DNA from: Clostridia bacterium
GTDB taxonomy: Bacteria; Bacillota; Clostridia; UBA1381
NCBI GenBank assembly: GCA_017404065.1
Contig: JAFRDB010000127.1
Span: forward strand, 1 to 46,280
DNA length: 46,280 nt
Direction: 5' to 3'
How positions within the stretch are numbered: the first letter of the stretch is position 1; each line of letters opens with the position of its first letter. The translations under genes were made by a program, and so were the position numbers. The notes beneath the pieces are model-generated. The model did no database searches, was not told the DNA's origin, and saw nothing but the letters and a program-made list of their open reading frames with translations. Of the stretch, positions 8,740-20,400 are shown piece after piece.

Positions 8740-9102
8740 TTATTTCGTCAGCTGCGCTCTTATCTTCTCGAAGCTCTCATCGCTTATTATATGCTCTATG
8801 CGGCATGCGTCTGTCTGCGCAGTCTCCTCGCTCACGCCGAGGGAAACGAGATATTTAGTCAGTGTTTTGTGCCGGTCGTAGATTTTCTCGGCAATTGCAA
8901 GCCCTTTATCCGTTAAAAGGATCATGCCGTGCGGGTCATTCGTTACATAGCCGTCATCTTTAAGGAGAGCGATAGCGCGGGAAACGCTTGGTTTTGAGAA
9001 ATTCATTTCGTGCGCTATGTCGATCGAGCGCACATATCCAAATTTGTTTTTGAGGATGAGAATCGTCTCAAGATACATCTCTCCTGATTCCATAAGCTTC
9101 AT
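8740..9102 (-). CDS. DtxR/MntR-family metal-dependent repressor
   Basis: A 120-residue iron- or manganese-dependent repressor. The winged helix (residues about 5-65) reads ESGEMYLETILILK, then IAHEMNFSKPSVSRAIALLKDDGYV. The dimerisation part contains RHKTLTKYLVSLGVSEETAQTDACRIEH and ISDESFEKI, the usual metal-ligand region. It is shorter than MntR (about 140) but complete through the second domain. The start at 9102 follows AAGGA. Metal identity cannot be told from sequence. It is likely autoregulated, since a palindrome overlaps its promoter. It is divergent from cysS. Confidence 0.87.
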   Translation of the reverse strand: MKLMESGEMYLETILILKNKFGYVRSIDIAHEMNFSKPSVSRAIALLKDDGYVTNDPHGMILLTDKGLAIAEKIYDRHKTLTKYLVSLGVSEETAQTDACRIEHIISDESFEKIRAQLTK

Positions 9103-9128
9103 AGCAAAGTTCCTTTCTGAAATTGTTG

Positions 9129-9192
9129 TTTAACGGTGAAAAAAATATTTTATCGTTAAATATATTTTAGCATAGTCTAACAGATTTTGCAA
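9129..9192 (-). promoter_or_regulatory. Promoter and probable operator of the DtxR-type gene
   Basis: On the minus strand TTGCAA (9092-9087 of the kilobase, i.e. 9192-9187) and TAAAAT (9169-9164) are spaced 17 bp apart. The imperfect palindrome TTTTAG-CATAGT-CTAACA (about 9165-9182) covers the -10 and spacer, as expected for a DtxR-type box. A second inverted pair, TTTAACG (9129-9135) and CGTTAAA (9154-9160), lies in the leader. Confidence 0.45.
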
Positions 9193-9257
9193 GAGTTTTT
9201 TTGTAACAATAAAATTTAAACAATATTATCTAAATTTTATTTTTTTTCATAAAATGG

Positions 9258-9286
9258 TTGTTTTTTTTATGTTTTGATGTTATACT
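9258..9286 (+). promoter_or_regulatory. Sigma-A promoter for cysS
   Basis: TTGTTT (9258-9263) and TATACT (9281-9286) are 17 bp apart. Transcription would begin about 20 bases before the cysS start. This leaves no room for a T-box leader, which many Firmicutes aminoacyl-tRNA synthetase genes have. Confidence 0.5.
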
Positions 9287-9312
9287 TATTTCTGAGGAAA
9301 GAAGGTAATGCT

Positions 9313-10704
9313 ATGAGAATATATAATACCCTCACAAGAAAAAAAGAGGAGTTTGTTCCGATAGATAAAAATAACGTCCGTATGTACTCATGCGGACCTA
9401 CGGTGTATGATTATTTTCATATAGGAAACGCAAGACCGTTTATTGTGTTTGATACCATGCGCAGGTATCTTGAATATATCGGCTATAAGGTAACGTTTGT
9501 GCAGAATTTCACGGATATTGACGATAAAATGATAAAACGCGCCAATGCCGAGGGCACAACGGTAAAGGAGCTTGGTGAGCGGTTTATAGAGGAATACTAT
9601 AAGGACGCGGCGGCTATAGGTGTGCATAAGGCCACGATACATCCGAAAGCGACGGAGAATATAAACGCTATAATAGATACTGTTAAAAAGCTTGTAGATA
9701 ACGGCTATGCATATAACAGAGACGGAAATGTGTATTTTGCGACAAAAAAATTCAAGGATTACGGCAAGCTTTCCAAGCAGCCGCTTGAGGAACTGGAAGT
9801 GGGCGCGAGAATAGATGTTACGGAGGACAAGGACGATCCGATGGACTTTGCGCTCTGGAAGGCTAAAAAGCCGAATGAGCCGTTTTGGGCAAGCCCGTGG
9901 GGTGAGGGCAGACCGGGCTGGCACATAGAATGCAGCGCGATGGCGAACAAGTATCTGGGCGAGACGATAGATATCCATTCGGGCGGTCAGGATCTTATCT
10001 TCCCGCATCACGAAAATGAGATAGCCCAGAGTGAATGTGCTAACTGCAAGCCATTTGCCAACTATTGGATGCACAACGGCTATATCAATATAGACGGTAA
10101 AAAGATGAGCAAGTCACTCGGTAACTTCTTCACGGTGCGTGATATTTTAAAGGAGTATGATGGCGAGATAATACGGTTCTTCATGCTCTCCGCGCACTAC
10201 AGAAGTCCGATAAACTTTGCCGATACGCTTATGGAGCAGGCAAAATCCGCGGTAGAGCGTGTATATACATGCATAGAAAATCTTGAATTTCTCTCAGAGA
10301 ATGCTGCGGAAACCGGATTTGATACGGAGCTGAAGGCAAAGCTTGACGAATGCCGCGGCAAGTTCAAGGCGGCTATGGACGATGATCTTAACACAGCCGA
10401 TGCGATAGCGGCGATATTCGATATAGTGTACATTGCTAATACAGAAATAACAAGCGATTCCGGCAAGGAGGCGACAGAGTATGCTCTGTCACTTATCCGC
10501 GAGCTTGGAGAGGTCTTGGGTCTGTTTGTAAAAAAGCAGGATAATTCCATTGATGCCGAGGTAGAGGAGCTTATAGAGAAGCGTCAGGCTGCGCGCGCGG
10601 CAAAGGACTGGGCAACAGCCGATGCGATACGCGATAAGCTTAAGGAAATGAATATAATCCTGAAGGATACACCGGATGGCGTTAAGTGGTCAGTGGCAAA
10701 ATGA
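9313..10704 (+). CDS. cysS: Cysteinyl-tRNA synthetase
   Basis: A 463-residue class I synthetase that charges tRNA-Cys. The zinc and HIGH region is [20 protein letters not shown], with C..H ligands later in [10 protein letters not shown] and [11 protein letters not shown]. The KMSKS loop is [10 protein letters not shown]. The C-terminal DALR domain and a KR-rich tail are intact. The ATG at 9313 follows GAGGAAAGAAGG; an in-frame ATG at 9274 precedes the likely transcription start. It is followed by mrnC with a 4-base overlap, the usual Firmicutes arrangement. Confidence 0.97.
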   Translation: MRIYNTLTRKKEEFVPIDKNNVRMYSCGPTVYDYFHIGNARPFIVFDTMRRYLEYIGYKVTFVQNFTDIDDKMIKRANAEGTTVKELGERFIEEYYKDAAAIGVHKATIHPKATENINAIIDTVKKLVDNGYAYNRDGNVYFATKKFKDYGKLSKQPLEELEVGARIDVTEDKDDPMDFALWKAKKPNEPFWASPWGEGRPGWHIECSAMANKYLGETIDIHSGGQDLIFPHHENEIAQSECANCKPFANYWMHNGYINIDGKKMSKSLGNFFTVRDILKEYDGEIIRFFMLSAHYRSPINFADTLMEQAKSAVERVYTCIENLEFLSENAAETGFDTELKAKLDECRGKFKAAMDDDLNTADAIAAIFDIVYIANTEITSDSGKEATEYALSLIRELGEVLGLFVKKQDNSIDAEVEELIEKRQAARAAKDWATADAIRDKLKEMNIILKDTPDGVKWSVAK

Positions 10705-11114
10705 CAGGGTTTGATATAGATTTTGGCAAAGATCCCAATGAATATAACGCGCTTGTCCCGGCGTATCTGGGCGATACGCTCTATGATCTGTATGTCCGTT
10801 CACGGTTGATTTCAGAGCATGACGGGATGAATGTAAACAAGCTCCACAGCGCAGCGATAAAATTTGTGTGCGCAAAGGGGCAGAGCGATGCGATCCGACA
10901 CCTGACACCGCAGCTTGCAGAGGATGAGCTTGCCGCATATAAGCGCGGCAGAAATACAAAGACCTACACCGTACCCAAAAATGCGGATGTTGGTGACTAT
11001 CACTGCGCAACGGGATTTGAATCGCTTTTGGGTTGGCTGTATATGCATGGCAGAACAGAACGCATGGAGGAATTGATGCAAGCAGCATATAATTTTACAT
11101 GTAATGATAAATAA
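10701..11114 (+). CDS. mrnC: Mini-ribonuclease III
   Basis: A 137-residue Mini-III nuclease, an RNase III catalytic domain without a dsRNA-binding domain, which matures 23S rRNA ends. The catalytic helix reads [20 protein letters not shown], and the second acid-rich segment is [19 protein letters not shown]. The start is the ATG at 10701, overlapping the cysS stop as ATGA, so it is translationally coupled. A GTG at 10686 inside cysS is less likely. Confidence 0.93.
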   Translation: MTGFDIDFGKDPNEYNALVPAYLGDTLYDLYVRSRLISEHDGMNVNKLHSAAIKFVCAKGQSDAIRHLTPQLAEDELAAYKRGRNTKTYTVPKNADVGDYHCATGFESLLGWLYMHGRTERMEELMQAAYNFTCNDK

Positions 11115-11138
11115 AATTTACAGGAGGAACATAAACAA

Positions 11139-11987
11139 ATGGATGCAAAAAGGGTAACAGAGCTTTCTATAATTGCAAACAGAGTTCGAAAAAACGCTCT
11201 CTGCGGCGTGTACAACGCGGGTGCGGGACATCCGGGCGGCTCGTTGTCGATAGCGGATGTTTTGACATACCTCTATTTCGAAGAGATGAATATTGACCCC
11301 AAAAATCCGAAAATGGAGAACAGAGACAGGTTAGTGCTTTCTAAAGGACATACAGCCCCGGCGCTTTACGGTGTCCTTGCTGAGCGCGGCTATTTTCCGG
11401 TTGAGGATTGCGCAACGCTCCGTAAGATCGACAGCTATCTGCAGGGGCATCCCGTTCTTGATAAGGTGCCGGGTGTAGATATGTCAACAGGCTCGCTCGG
11501 TCAGGGTGTGTGTGTTGCAGGCGGCATGGCACTTGCCGCAAAGCTTGACAAAAAAGATTACAGAGTATATGCAATCTTAGGCGACGGTGAGCTTGAGGAA
11601 GGACAGGTATGGGAGCAGGCGATGTTCGCGCCGCACTATAAGCTGGATAACTTTACTATTTTTGTAGATAATAACGGACTCCAGATAGACGGAGATATAA
11701 CAAAGGTAATGAACCCCACGCCGATAGACAAGAAGTTTGAGGCGTTCGGCTGGAATGTTATCAAGGTAAACGCTCACGATTATAACGAGCTTGAGGCAGC
11801 TGTGAATGCCGCAAAGGTATGCAAGGGCAAGCCGACGGCAGTTATAATGAAGTCGGTAAAGGGTAAGAATGTTTCGTTTATGGAAAATCAGGCGGCATGG
11901 CATGGAACAGCGCCGAACAAGGAGCAATATGATCAGGCGATATCAGAGCTTGACGCTAAGATAGCAGAATTGGAGGCGAGTTTATAA
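11139..11987 (+). CDS. Transketolase, N-terminal subunit
   Basis: A 282-residue TPP-binding half of a split transketolase of the pentose phosphate pathway. Visible motifs are AGHPGGSLSIADVLTYLYF, LSKGHTAPALYG, and the TPP/Mg site GDGELEEGQVWEQA with VDNNGLQIDG. The ribosome binding site AGGAGG lies 11 bases before the ATG. Its stop overlaps the next start as TAATG, so the two subunits are made together. Split transketolases are common in Clostridia. It could also be annotated as a DXP-synthase-like half, but the motifs fit transketolase. Confidence 0.93.
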   Translation: MDAKRVTELSIIANRVRKNALCGVYNAGAGHPGGSLSIADVLTYLYFEEMNIDPKNPKMENRDRLVLSKGHTAPALYGVLAERGYFPVEDCATLRKIDSYLQGHPVLDKVPGVDMSTGSLGQGVCVAGGMALAAKLDKKDYRVYAILGDGELEEGQVWEQAMFAPHYKLDNFTIFVDNNGLQIDGDITKVMNPTPIDKKFEAFGWNVIKVNAHDYNELEAAVNAAKVCKGKPTAVIMKSVKGKNVSFMENQAAWHGTAPNKEQYDQAISELDAKIAELEASL

Positions 11988-12919
11988 TGGCAAAGGTGGC
12001 AACAAGAGTATCGTACGGTAACGCGCTCGTAAAGTATGGCAACGATGAGAGAATAGTTGTGCTTGATGCCGATCTCTCAAAATCGACAAAGACTGACAGC
12101 TTCAAGAAAGAGTATCCCGACAGATTTATAAACTGCGGAATAGCTGAGGCTGATATGATGTGCGTAGCGGCAGGACTTGCGACCTGCGGCAAAATAGCAT
12201 TCGCATCCAGTTTTGCGATGTTTGCAGCGGGCAGAGCGTTTGAGCAGGTAAGAAATTCAATAGGCTATCCGGCGCTCAATGTAAAGATAGGCGCAACGCA
12301 TGCCGGCATTTCAGTCGGTGAGGACGGTGCTTCACATCAGTGTTTAGAGGATATAGGTCTTATGAGAACCATACCGGGTATGGTGATAATTAATCCGGCT
12401 GACGATATAGAGGCTCAGCTTGCGGTAAAGGCGGCAATAGATCACGAGGGACCGGTGTATATGCGCTTTGGAAGACTCGCGGTAGAGGATGTAAATCCGG
12501 CAGATTATAAGTTTGAGCTTGGTAAGGGCGTGCAGCTCCGCGACGGTAAGGATGTAACGATCATAGCAACCGGTCTTATGGTGCAGGAGGCACTTAAAGC
12601 AGCGGAAATGCTGGCAGAAGAAGGCATAGACGCAAGAGTGATAAATATTCATACGATAAAGCCGATAGATGAGGAGATCATCATAAAGGCGGCAAAGGAA
12701 ACAGGCGCTATAGTAACCGCTGAGGAGCATTATATAATGGGCGGTCTCGGCAGTGCGGTTTCTGAGGTTGTTTGCGCATACGCGCCTTGTCCGGTAAAAA
12801 TAATCGGCACAGACCGTTTTGGTAAGAGCGGCAAGCCGGCAGAGCTGTTTGTTGAGTACGGACTTACAGCAGAGAACATGGCAGTAAAAGCAAAGGAATC
12901 TATAGCTTTAAAGAAATAA
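11987..12919 (+). CDS. Transketolase, C-terminal subunit
   Basis: A 310-residue pyrimidine-binding plus C-terminal domain of the split transketolase. INCGIAEADMMCVAAGLA carries the glutamate that activates TPP. FASSFAMFAAGRAFEQVRN and ATHAGISVGEDGASHQCLED are typical. The C-terminal domain (about residues 185-310) contains VTAEEHYIMGGLGSAVSEV. It starts at the overlapping ATG at 11987, with GGAGGCGAG just upstream. Confidence 0.93.
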   Translation: MAKVATRVSYGNALVKYGNDERIVVLDADLSKSTKTDSFKKEYPDRFINCGIAEADMMCVAAGLATCGKIAFASSFAMFAAGRAFEQVRNSIGYPALNVKIGATHAGISVGEDGASHQCLEDIGLMRTIPGMVIINPADDIEAQLAVKAAIDHEGPVYMRFGRLAVEDVNPADYKFELGKGVQLRDGKDVTIIATGLMVQEALKAAEMLAEEGIDARVINIHTIKPIDEEIIIKAAKETGAIVTAEEHYIMGGLGSAVSEVVCAYAPCPVKIIGTDRFGKSGKPAELFVEYGLTAENMAVKAKESIALKK

Positions 12920-12937
12920 AAGGAGAGAAATAAGATC

Positions 12938-13486
12938 ATGAAAAAGCTGTTATCTATTCTTATGTGTATAGGACTTACCGTATCTGTTGCTTCGTGCGGA
13001 AAGTCAAAGAAATCTGTGGAGGTGCCCGATATTATAAGTCCGGATGTGCTCATTACGGCAATGGACGCGACAGAGGTAACCGGTACTCAGATGACAATGA
13101 CATCAGATGGCGTGCAAAATGACGGAAGCGCGAGAAATGTTAAATATGTCGCCACGCAGACCGGAGCTGTTGAGCCGGTTACTGTAAGGATAGAGCAGTT
13201 TTCCGATGCGCTTTCCGCGTCCCAGGTATGGAGCGATTATGAGAACAGCCGGCTGACAAGAAGTGACATGACCTTCGTTAACGGTCTGGGTGAGGATTGC
13301 TATATAGCATATCCGTTCATAAACGTATATGACAGAGGGTGCTTTATAAAGATAAGCGCAGGTGAGGGCGACAGCGACGCGCAGCGGGATATGCTAATAA
13401 ATCTCGCAAAAAGAGCGGTCGCAGTGCTTGAAACACAAGTAAGCGCCGAGGCGGCAGCAGCTGCAGCGGAGAATGTAATAAAGTAA
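12938..13486 (+). CDS. Small lipoprotein of unknown function
   Basis: A 182-residue protein with a type II signal peptide: MKKLLS, a hydrophobic core, then lipobox VASC with C20 as the lipidated residue, followed by GKSKKS. The mature part is soluble and mixed alpha/beta, ending in an alanine-rich helix (VSAEAAAAAAENVIK). I recognise no domain. A good site (AAGGAGAG) lies 18 bases after the transketolase stop, so it is probably co-transcribed with it; a terminator follows at 13494. Confidence 0.75.
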   Translation: MKKLLSILMCIGLTVSVASCGKSKKSVEVPDIISPDVLITAMDATEVTGTQMTMTSDGVQNDGSARNVKYVATQTGAVEPVTVRIEQFSDALSASQVWSDYENSRLTRSDMTFVNGLGEDCYIAYPFINVYDRGCFIKISAGEGDSDAQRDMLINLAKRAVAVLETQVSAEAAAAAAENVIK

Positions 13487-13493
13487 AGCCAAA

Positions 13494-13528
13494 ACGTATC
13501 AAGGCGCTCTGCCTTGATATGTTTTTTT
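13494..13528. terminator. Bidirectional terminator
   Basis: TATCAAGGC (13497-13505) and GCCTTGATA (13511-13519) form the stem, extendable by three pairs. A T-run (13522-13528) follows for the lipoprotein transcript. The convergent AraC gene ends at 13527, and AAAA precedes the stem for that direction. Confidence 0.8.
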
Positions 13529-14330
13529 ATACTCTGTGCCGCTTTCTGTATTCGCTTGGTGATACACCCGTATGCTTTTTATAGAACTTGGAGCAGTAGG
13601 ACTCGCTTTCGAAGCGCAGCTCCTTTGAAATGTCGGTTATACTCATATTTGTAAACAACAATAAATAGGTGATACGCTCTGTTATAAGCGATGATATATA
13701 TTGCTTTATGGTCTTTCCGGTATCGGATTTGAATTTCTGGCCGATATATGTTTGAGAAAAGCCCATATAGCGGCACACCTCAGCTACTGAAAGATCGGCA
13801 TAAAGGTTATTTTCTATATATTTATACAGTTTTTCATATCTTCTGTATACCTCAATATCCCGCGCAATGTGATTTGTGTCGGGATCGGTTATTTTTATTA
13901 TAATCGAGCGAATAAAGCTTTGAAGCATAAGAGCAGAGCGCAGCGTTTCGCTATATAGCATTTCTCGTATAGACTGTATTTCAGTGTCCGATGACGGTAT
14001 GGTGACGATGCTTTTTGTATCAGATAGCAGATCGTTTTGCGGGAGTATCGTAGCTGAGAAGTGGATAAAGAATTTTTCCAGATGATCGTCGCACCGGCAG
14101 CTGTATTTATGATTAGCGGGAATAACATAGATGTTCCCCGGTGACATCGTTATATTTTCTTCTTCATTAAATAAAATACCGCTTCCGTCAAGCACTATAT
14201 ACATGCGGTTAAAATTATGACAGTAGTCATTAAACCGCCATTCTTTGCCGACACGCGCGTGATAAATATGTGATGCTTTAATGTTTACATAGTTAAATAG
14301 ATTGGTAAGCTGCTTGAAATTATGGTTCAT
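13527..14330 (-). CDS. AraC-family transcriptional regulator
   Basis: A 267-residue AraC regulator. The N-terminal cupin (residues about 20-110) includes NRMYIVLDGSGILFNEE and MSPGNIYVIPANHKYSCRC. The C-terminal HTH pair reads LSVAEVCRYMGFSQTYIGQKFK and ITDISKELRFESESYCSKFYKKHTGVSPSEYRK. It diverges from the giant GH95 gene, whose promoter has a good -10 but poor -35, so it is likely the activator of that gene. The inducer is unknown. Confidence 0.87.
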   Translation of the reverse strand: MNHNFKQLTNLFNYVNIKASHIYHARVGKEWRFNDYCHNFNRMYIVLDGSGILFNEEENITMSPGNIYVIPANHKYSCRCDDHLEKFFIHFSATILPQNDLLSDTKSIVTIPSSDTEIQSIREMLYSETLRSALMLQSFIRSIIIKITDPDTNHIARDIEVYRRYEKLYKYIENNLYADLSVAEVCRYMGFSQTYIGQKFKSDTGKTIKQYISSLITERITYLLLFTNMSITDISKELRFESESYCSKFYKKHTGVSPSEYRKRHRV

Positions 14331-14422
14331 GTCTGCGCCCTCCTGATGATAATTATACGCCGTTCAAAAAGGAAAATCAATACAAAAAGAGAAAAAGTAC
14401 AAATTTTAAAAGAAAAAAAGCA

Positions 14423-14451
14423 TATACATCATGATGCGGATGCGGTATAAT
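14423..14451 (+). promoter_or_regulatory. Activator-type promoter of the GH95 gene
   Basis: TATAAT (14446-14451) has only TATACA (14423-14428) at the -35 position with a 17-bp spacer. The leader to the ATG at 14486 is short. CATCATGATG around 14427-14436 is a small palindrome that could be part of an AraC site; this is inference. Confidence 0.4.
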
Positions 14452-14485
14452 TAAAATATATAATATTTTGCGAGGAGGAATTATA

Positions 14486-17400
14486 ATGAAGAAGCTGGTT
14501 TCGTGCGCGTTAAGCCTTTCAATGATCTGTTCATCATTTGCAGGGCTTGCAATCAGCGCGAAGGCGGAGGGTGATATTGTGTTCACACATCAGAACGTTG
14601 TCGGTAATCAGACCTGCTATGCTGACGATAAAGAGGAAAAGACCATAACGGAAATACCTGACGTTATTCAGGGCATCAGGATAAATCAGCCCGTATTCCG
14701 CGTAAAGGGGCTGGTGGCGGGCAAAAGCTACGCGGCAGTTCAGCAGCTTAAAGACGACACGATCGTTCAAGAGGAAACGGTAACGGCAAACAGCGATGGT
14801 ACGATAGAGTTCAAGCATGCCAGGAACTGCGAAAAGCTAAGAATATATGACGGTGACACCGTAATTGCATCAATGGGAACGGAAAAGAGCTTTATACACG
14901 GCGTTATGATCACCTCATCACCGATGTCGTGGCAGGTATACCAGCGTAATAGCAGCGATACCGCGGAGATCGTGATAAAGGGCGAGACGGAAACCGATGC
15001 CGCAGCAGTAAGTGTTGAGATAAACGGAGAAACTGAGAATGTCACCGTTGAAAACAATGAGTTTACATATACAAAGGAGCTGCCGGTCGGCACATATACA
15101 ATAACCGTAAAATCGGACAACGATGTTGTTGCGGAATATGATAATGTCGCAGTCGGCGACCTTTGGGTAGCCGCAGGTCAGTCAAACATGACCGATATGG
15201 GCGCGATAACGGATGGATATAAGCCTGACGAGGACGATCCGATAACGGATGGTATGCACATAATTTATGCCGAGGACGTTACATGGCAGAGGATGTCACA
15301 CCCGTCCGGTGAGGGTAGGTTTTTCAAGACGGGCGTGAGAACATCTCCTGTCACCTCATTTGCAAGGGAGATATCCGAGAGCGAGTGCGTTCCGGTCGGT
15401 ATAATACAGTCCTCAGTGGGAGGTACGAATATTTGGCAATGGGTAGACGGTATCAGGAACGATCCGTCAAGCGGATATCTTATAAAGGCACTCAAATCCT
15501 GCTTTGACAAAATGCCGTCGCATAATGTAAAAGGTATACTGTGGTATCAGGGCTGCAATGACGCAATAAACGAGAATTACGCGTATAACTACGCAAGCTT
15601 AGAGGAAAAACTGTTCGGCGAGATGCGCGATTTCTTCGGCGTGGATACGCCGATAATCACAACACAGATAAATGACGCGAACCAGGACAGCACATCACAG
15701 CTCGGATATTATGACGCGTGGTCGTATGTGAAGGACGTTCAGCGCAGAAATCCGGAGCTTTTTGATAACGTATACGTTATAGGCACAAGCGATCTTGAGC
15801 TTGGCGATACTATCCACAACAGCGCGAGCGAGAACCGCAAGGTGGGCACGCGCTGGGCGAATGTTGCAAAGAATGTTGTTTACGGGCATGATAACGCATA
15901 CGGTCAGCCGACTGTAGAGAGCGTTACGGTAACGGGCAAAAATGAAGTTACCGTAACCTTTAAGAATACCGAGGGCTTAAAGGCGGCAACGGGCACAAAG
16001 CGCATAGGCATAACTAACGTATCAGGCGGCGGCGTTAAGATAGCTTTAGGCGATCTGAAAAAGGAATTTGTTGTCCGCAACGGCGCAAGCGAAATAATGA
16101 CCGCCTCAAACAGCGTAAAGGGTACGGAGCTTACAATAACGAACGCGGAGATAGACGGCACAAGCGTTGTTCTTACAACAGCGGAGGAGCTTTCCGCGCC
16201 GGTAGCGGTAGACTGTATGTACGGCAAGCGGTTCACACCGACACTTGTTGACAGCGCGACAGAGGAGAGCGTTCTTGCGTTCTTCAACGTAATTGCGGAT
16301 AACAACGGAATTATAGATGATCCTGAGGAGCCGGAGAATATGTTCGGCAGCGAGTTTAACGAGATAAAGGCGTTTAACACAAGCTCGCTTTCGGAAACTG
16401 CCGTAGGCGATACGGGCTTCAAGGTATCAACTTCAAGCTCCAACTACAATAATGTAGCGGTAATGAGCATGGCAACCAAGGGCGGAACAGGCTATTATCC
16501 GTATGGCGCGGGACTTCCCGATAACGGATATTTTCTTTTCTTCGGTTCGGGCGGCAACGGCAATGTAGCCGCAACGCTAATGCTGCCGGAGCCGGTGCCG
16601 GCGGGCGGCTATATAACAATAACATACGCAAAACCTTACGCGACCAATAACGGCGGCACGAACCGCAGCGCGGGCAATGCGAACACCATGAAGCTTGGGA
16701 ATGAAACTATAGATGTGCAGGCAACCTGCGATTATGACACATGGTATACAAAGACGGTAAGGGCTGACAGCGAGGTTTCAAAAATAGATATAACACTCGG
16801 CAAATGGAGCGCGTTGGCTATATCATCAATAAAGGTATCATCAGAGGCTCCGGAGGAGCCTGTGGCAACGGCAATGCCTGAGCCGACATCAACGCCTGAG
16901 CCGGCAGAGACACCTACTGAGGTACCGCCGTCAGGTGATGACGCGGTATACACCTTCGGCAGTGGATACAGCGAGATAAAGGCTTTTGTGACGGGCGGCA
17001 TGGACGAAACCGCAATAGGCAGCACAGGCTTTAAGATCTCAACGACAGGCTCAAACTACAATAACGCAGTGGTAAGAGAAAATTCAAGCACAAATTCGGG
17101 CTATTTCCCGTATGGCAAGGGACTTCCGGAAAACGGATACTATTTATTTGTCGGTGCGGGCGGCAACGGAACTATTACATCAGAGCTTACACTTCCGGCA
17201 ACGGTTGCAGCCGGTAAATATATAAGAATTACCTATGCAAAGCCAAAGGCTACCAATAACGGCAATGCATTCAGAAATGAAGTAAATAACGACAATACCA
17301 TGACTGTAGGCAGCGAGACTGTAGACCTCAAAACAAATTGCGAGTTTGACACATGGTACACTACAACAGTAAAGGTATCTGAGGCAGTATCAAAGCTTAA

Positions 17401-20400
17401 CCTAAAGCTTGGAAGCTGGAGCGCGATAGCTATATCAAAAATAGAGGTATTAGGCAGCGCGGATATGCTCACGCTGTCGGGCGCGGCTGAGGAGAAATTT
17501 ATATTAGACGGGCAGACGGTGCAGTATACCGCAAATGTCTATAAGAGCATAACAACGCTTATGGTCGGCACTGACGCGGTATTCTACGGCAGCGCGGACA
17601 CCGCAGATGTTACATGGTCGGTAAACGGCTATGAGGGCGTTTCGATAGATAATAACGGCCTTTTGACGATAACAGATGTCGCAGCGGCGGGAGATGTTAA
17701 GGTAACAGCCACAGCGGGAGGTACATCAAAGAGCTGCACACTTAAGCTAAAGGAAGTTACGGACGCTACGGGTGTTAAGATAGTGGGTGATGAAATGGTA
17801 AACAGGGGCGGCACGCTGAACTTGAAGGCGATACCCATAGTCGGCGGCGAGGCGTTATCCGAAAGGAAAACGGTATGGAGCATAGAGGGCGATGCTCTCG
17901 GCTGCACGATAAATAACGGAGTGCTCTCCGCAGGGAGCGCGGCGGGCAATGTCACAGTCAAAGCAACGCTTGCGGTAGAGGGCAATCAGACAACGGCAAA
18001 TGTTTCCGATACATTTACGGTAACAGTTCGTAATGACAGCGTAGCAGCGCCGTACACTGTAAAAGGCATGTTCCTTAAAAACTGCGCGGCAGACCTCACA
18101 ACAGCCGAGGGCGTTGACGGCATTGCGATAGACACTAACACGGTATCATCGGGCTATAAGGCAGTTGTAAAGGCGACAGATGCTAACGGTATAGTAATTG
18201 CGGGAACATCCGTTTCGCTTGACAATGCCGCGGCGGGCGTTACAGAGGTAAAGGCATCTGTCGCCTTCAAAAACGCGGCGGAGGTAAGGGCATATATAGT
18301 AAACAGCAATAACGAGGTAGTATCTGACGCGATATATAAGACCGCAAAAACGGCGTATAAGAATATCCCGCTCGTTTCCGACTGGATAACGGGCAAGGTG
18401 TCGGGGCTCGGCATGGGCGCGGGTGTACTTTCGCCAAAGGGTGTGCCGTATGGAGTTGATCCCGAAACGGTGGATATTGCTGACCTTAACGTAAGCTATA
18501 CATACGACAATTATCCCGCGCAGACAAAGAATAATGTGCTTTGGTACAAAACGGGCGCGTATCTTGCAAAGAGTGGCAATGACAATAACAGCATCTACGA
18601 TATGCACGCAGCTGACTGGGAGCAGAAGGCATTGCCGATAGGCAACGGCTATATGGCAGGTATGCTTTTCGGACTGCCCGATAAGGATCAGATACAGTTC
18701 AACGAGGAGACCTTCTGGGCAGCAGGCTACAGAGGCGTAGAGAACAGCGTTGCGGCAAATTACGTAAATAAGAGCATGAGCGAGGGCATAAACGGCTATA
18801 TGAGCGTCGGCAATATCTTTGTTGACTTTGATATGCCCAATGGCGCGACGGTGAATAACTACTACCGCGACCTTGACCTTGACGACAGCGTAGCGCATGT
18901 GAATTATGAGTACAACGGCGTTACCTACAGCCGCGAGTATTTTGCATCATATCCGAAAGAGGTATTGGTCCTCAGATACACAGCGGACAAGGCAAACGCG
19001 CTCAATTTCACCGTTGATCCTGTTATGATGCACCCCGGCGAGGCTGTCGTTAAGGACGGCGAGATAACTGTAGTCGGCAAGCTGAAGGACAGCGAGCCTT
19101 ACGCTGCGGGCGGCAAGGCGGAATGGAATCAGGAAAGCGACCTTGAATACTGCACCAAGATAAAGGTGATCGCAGATAACGGCACCGTAACGGACGGATA
19201 TAACAGCGTAAGCGTTGAGGGCGCTACGGGCGTTACTATACTTGTAACGGCAGCTACAGACTATGACAAGGATCAGTTTGATCCGGCAGATACGTCCAAG
19301 ATACCGTATAAGAGCGTTCGCGGCGTTGCGGCAGCGATAGACAAAGCAACAGAAAGAATGAACGGCGCGGCTGCTATGAGCTATAACGAGCTAAAAACGG
19401 AGCATATCGCGGATTATCACGAGCAGTTTGATACTGTTAAATTCTCGCTAACGGGCGATACAGTATGCCAGACGCCTACGGACGAGCTTCAGAAGTCATA
19501 TGACAGGGTAATAAGCGGCTCGGAAAAGGTAACATATGATGAGGCTGCGTACAAGTCGCTTGACAAGCATCTTGAGGAGCTGCACTATAACTACGCGCGG
19601 TATATGATGATCTCATCCTCACGATCAACGACAATGCCGGCGAACCTCCAGGGTAAGTGGTGCCAGTCTACGGCGGAGATATGGGGCTCATGCTACTGCA
19701 TCAATATCAATATGGAGATGAACTACTGGTTCGCGGGCGGCGCAAACCTTCTTGACAGCGGCAAGTCGCTTATCAGATGGTTCAATTCACAGATACCTGC
19801 CGGCACGATAACGGCTAAGAACTACTATGGCGTTACACCGAAGTCCTATAGTCTCAGCGGCAATACCATAACATTCACAGACAGCAGCGAGGATAAGGAC
19901 GATGTGTTCATCATGCACACAAAGCAGTCTATCATGGGTACTACAGACCTCACAGGCTCAACAAGCATACAATCGGCAGGCAATACCGCATGGCTCGCAT
20001 ATAATATATGGGATCTGTATCAGACAACGGGCGATAAGGAGCTTTTAGCAAATGACATTTATCCGATAATGCGTAAGATGGCGAACTTCTACACGCAGTA
20101 TATGTACACAAACCTTAAGCGCACAACAACGGAAACGGATAAATACCCCGACGGCTATTATTATACCACCTGGGAGGGCCGCTCGCCTGAGCAGGGCCCG
20201 ACAGGCGAGGGTATAAAGTACGACCTGCAGCTCGTAGCAGGAATGTTCGATTACACGATAGCGGCGGCGGAAACGCTTGGCGTGGACGCTGATAAGGTCG
20301 CGGCATGGAAGGAGATAAGGAACCACATGGAGCTGCCCGTTGAGCTTGGCGGAGACGGCGAGATAAAAGAGTGGAAGCAGGAGATAGGCTATAATAAAGA

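Noticed and set aside
9103..9312. T-box leader for cysS
   Set aside because: The predicted transcription start is about 20 bases before the gene, and no T-box core or terminator/antiterminator pair is seen.
16340..17460. Recent exact duplication in the GH95 protein
   Set aside because: The two binding-like repeats are similar in protein but clearly diverged in DNA, so this is an old domain duplication.
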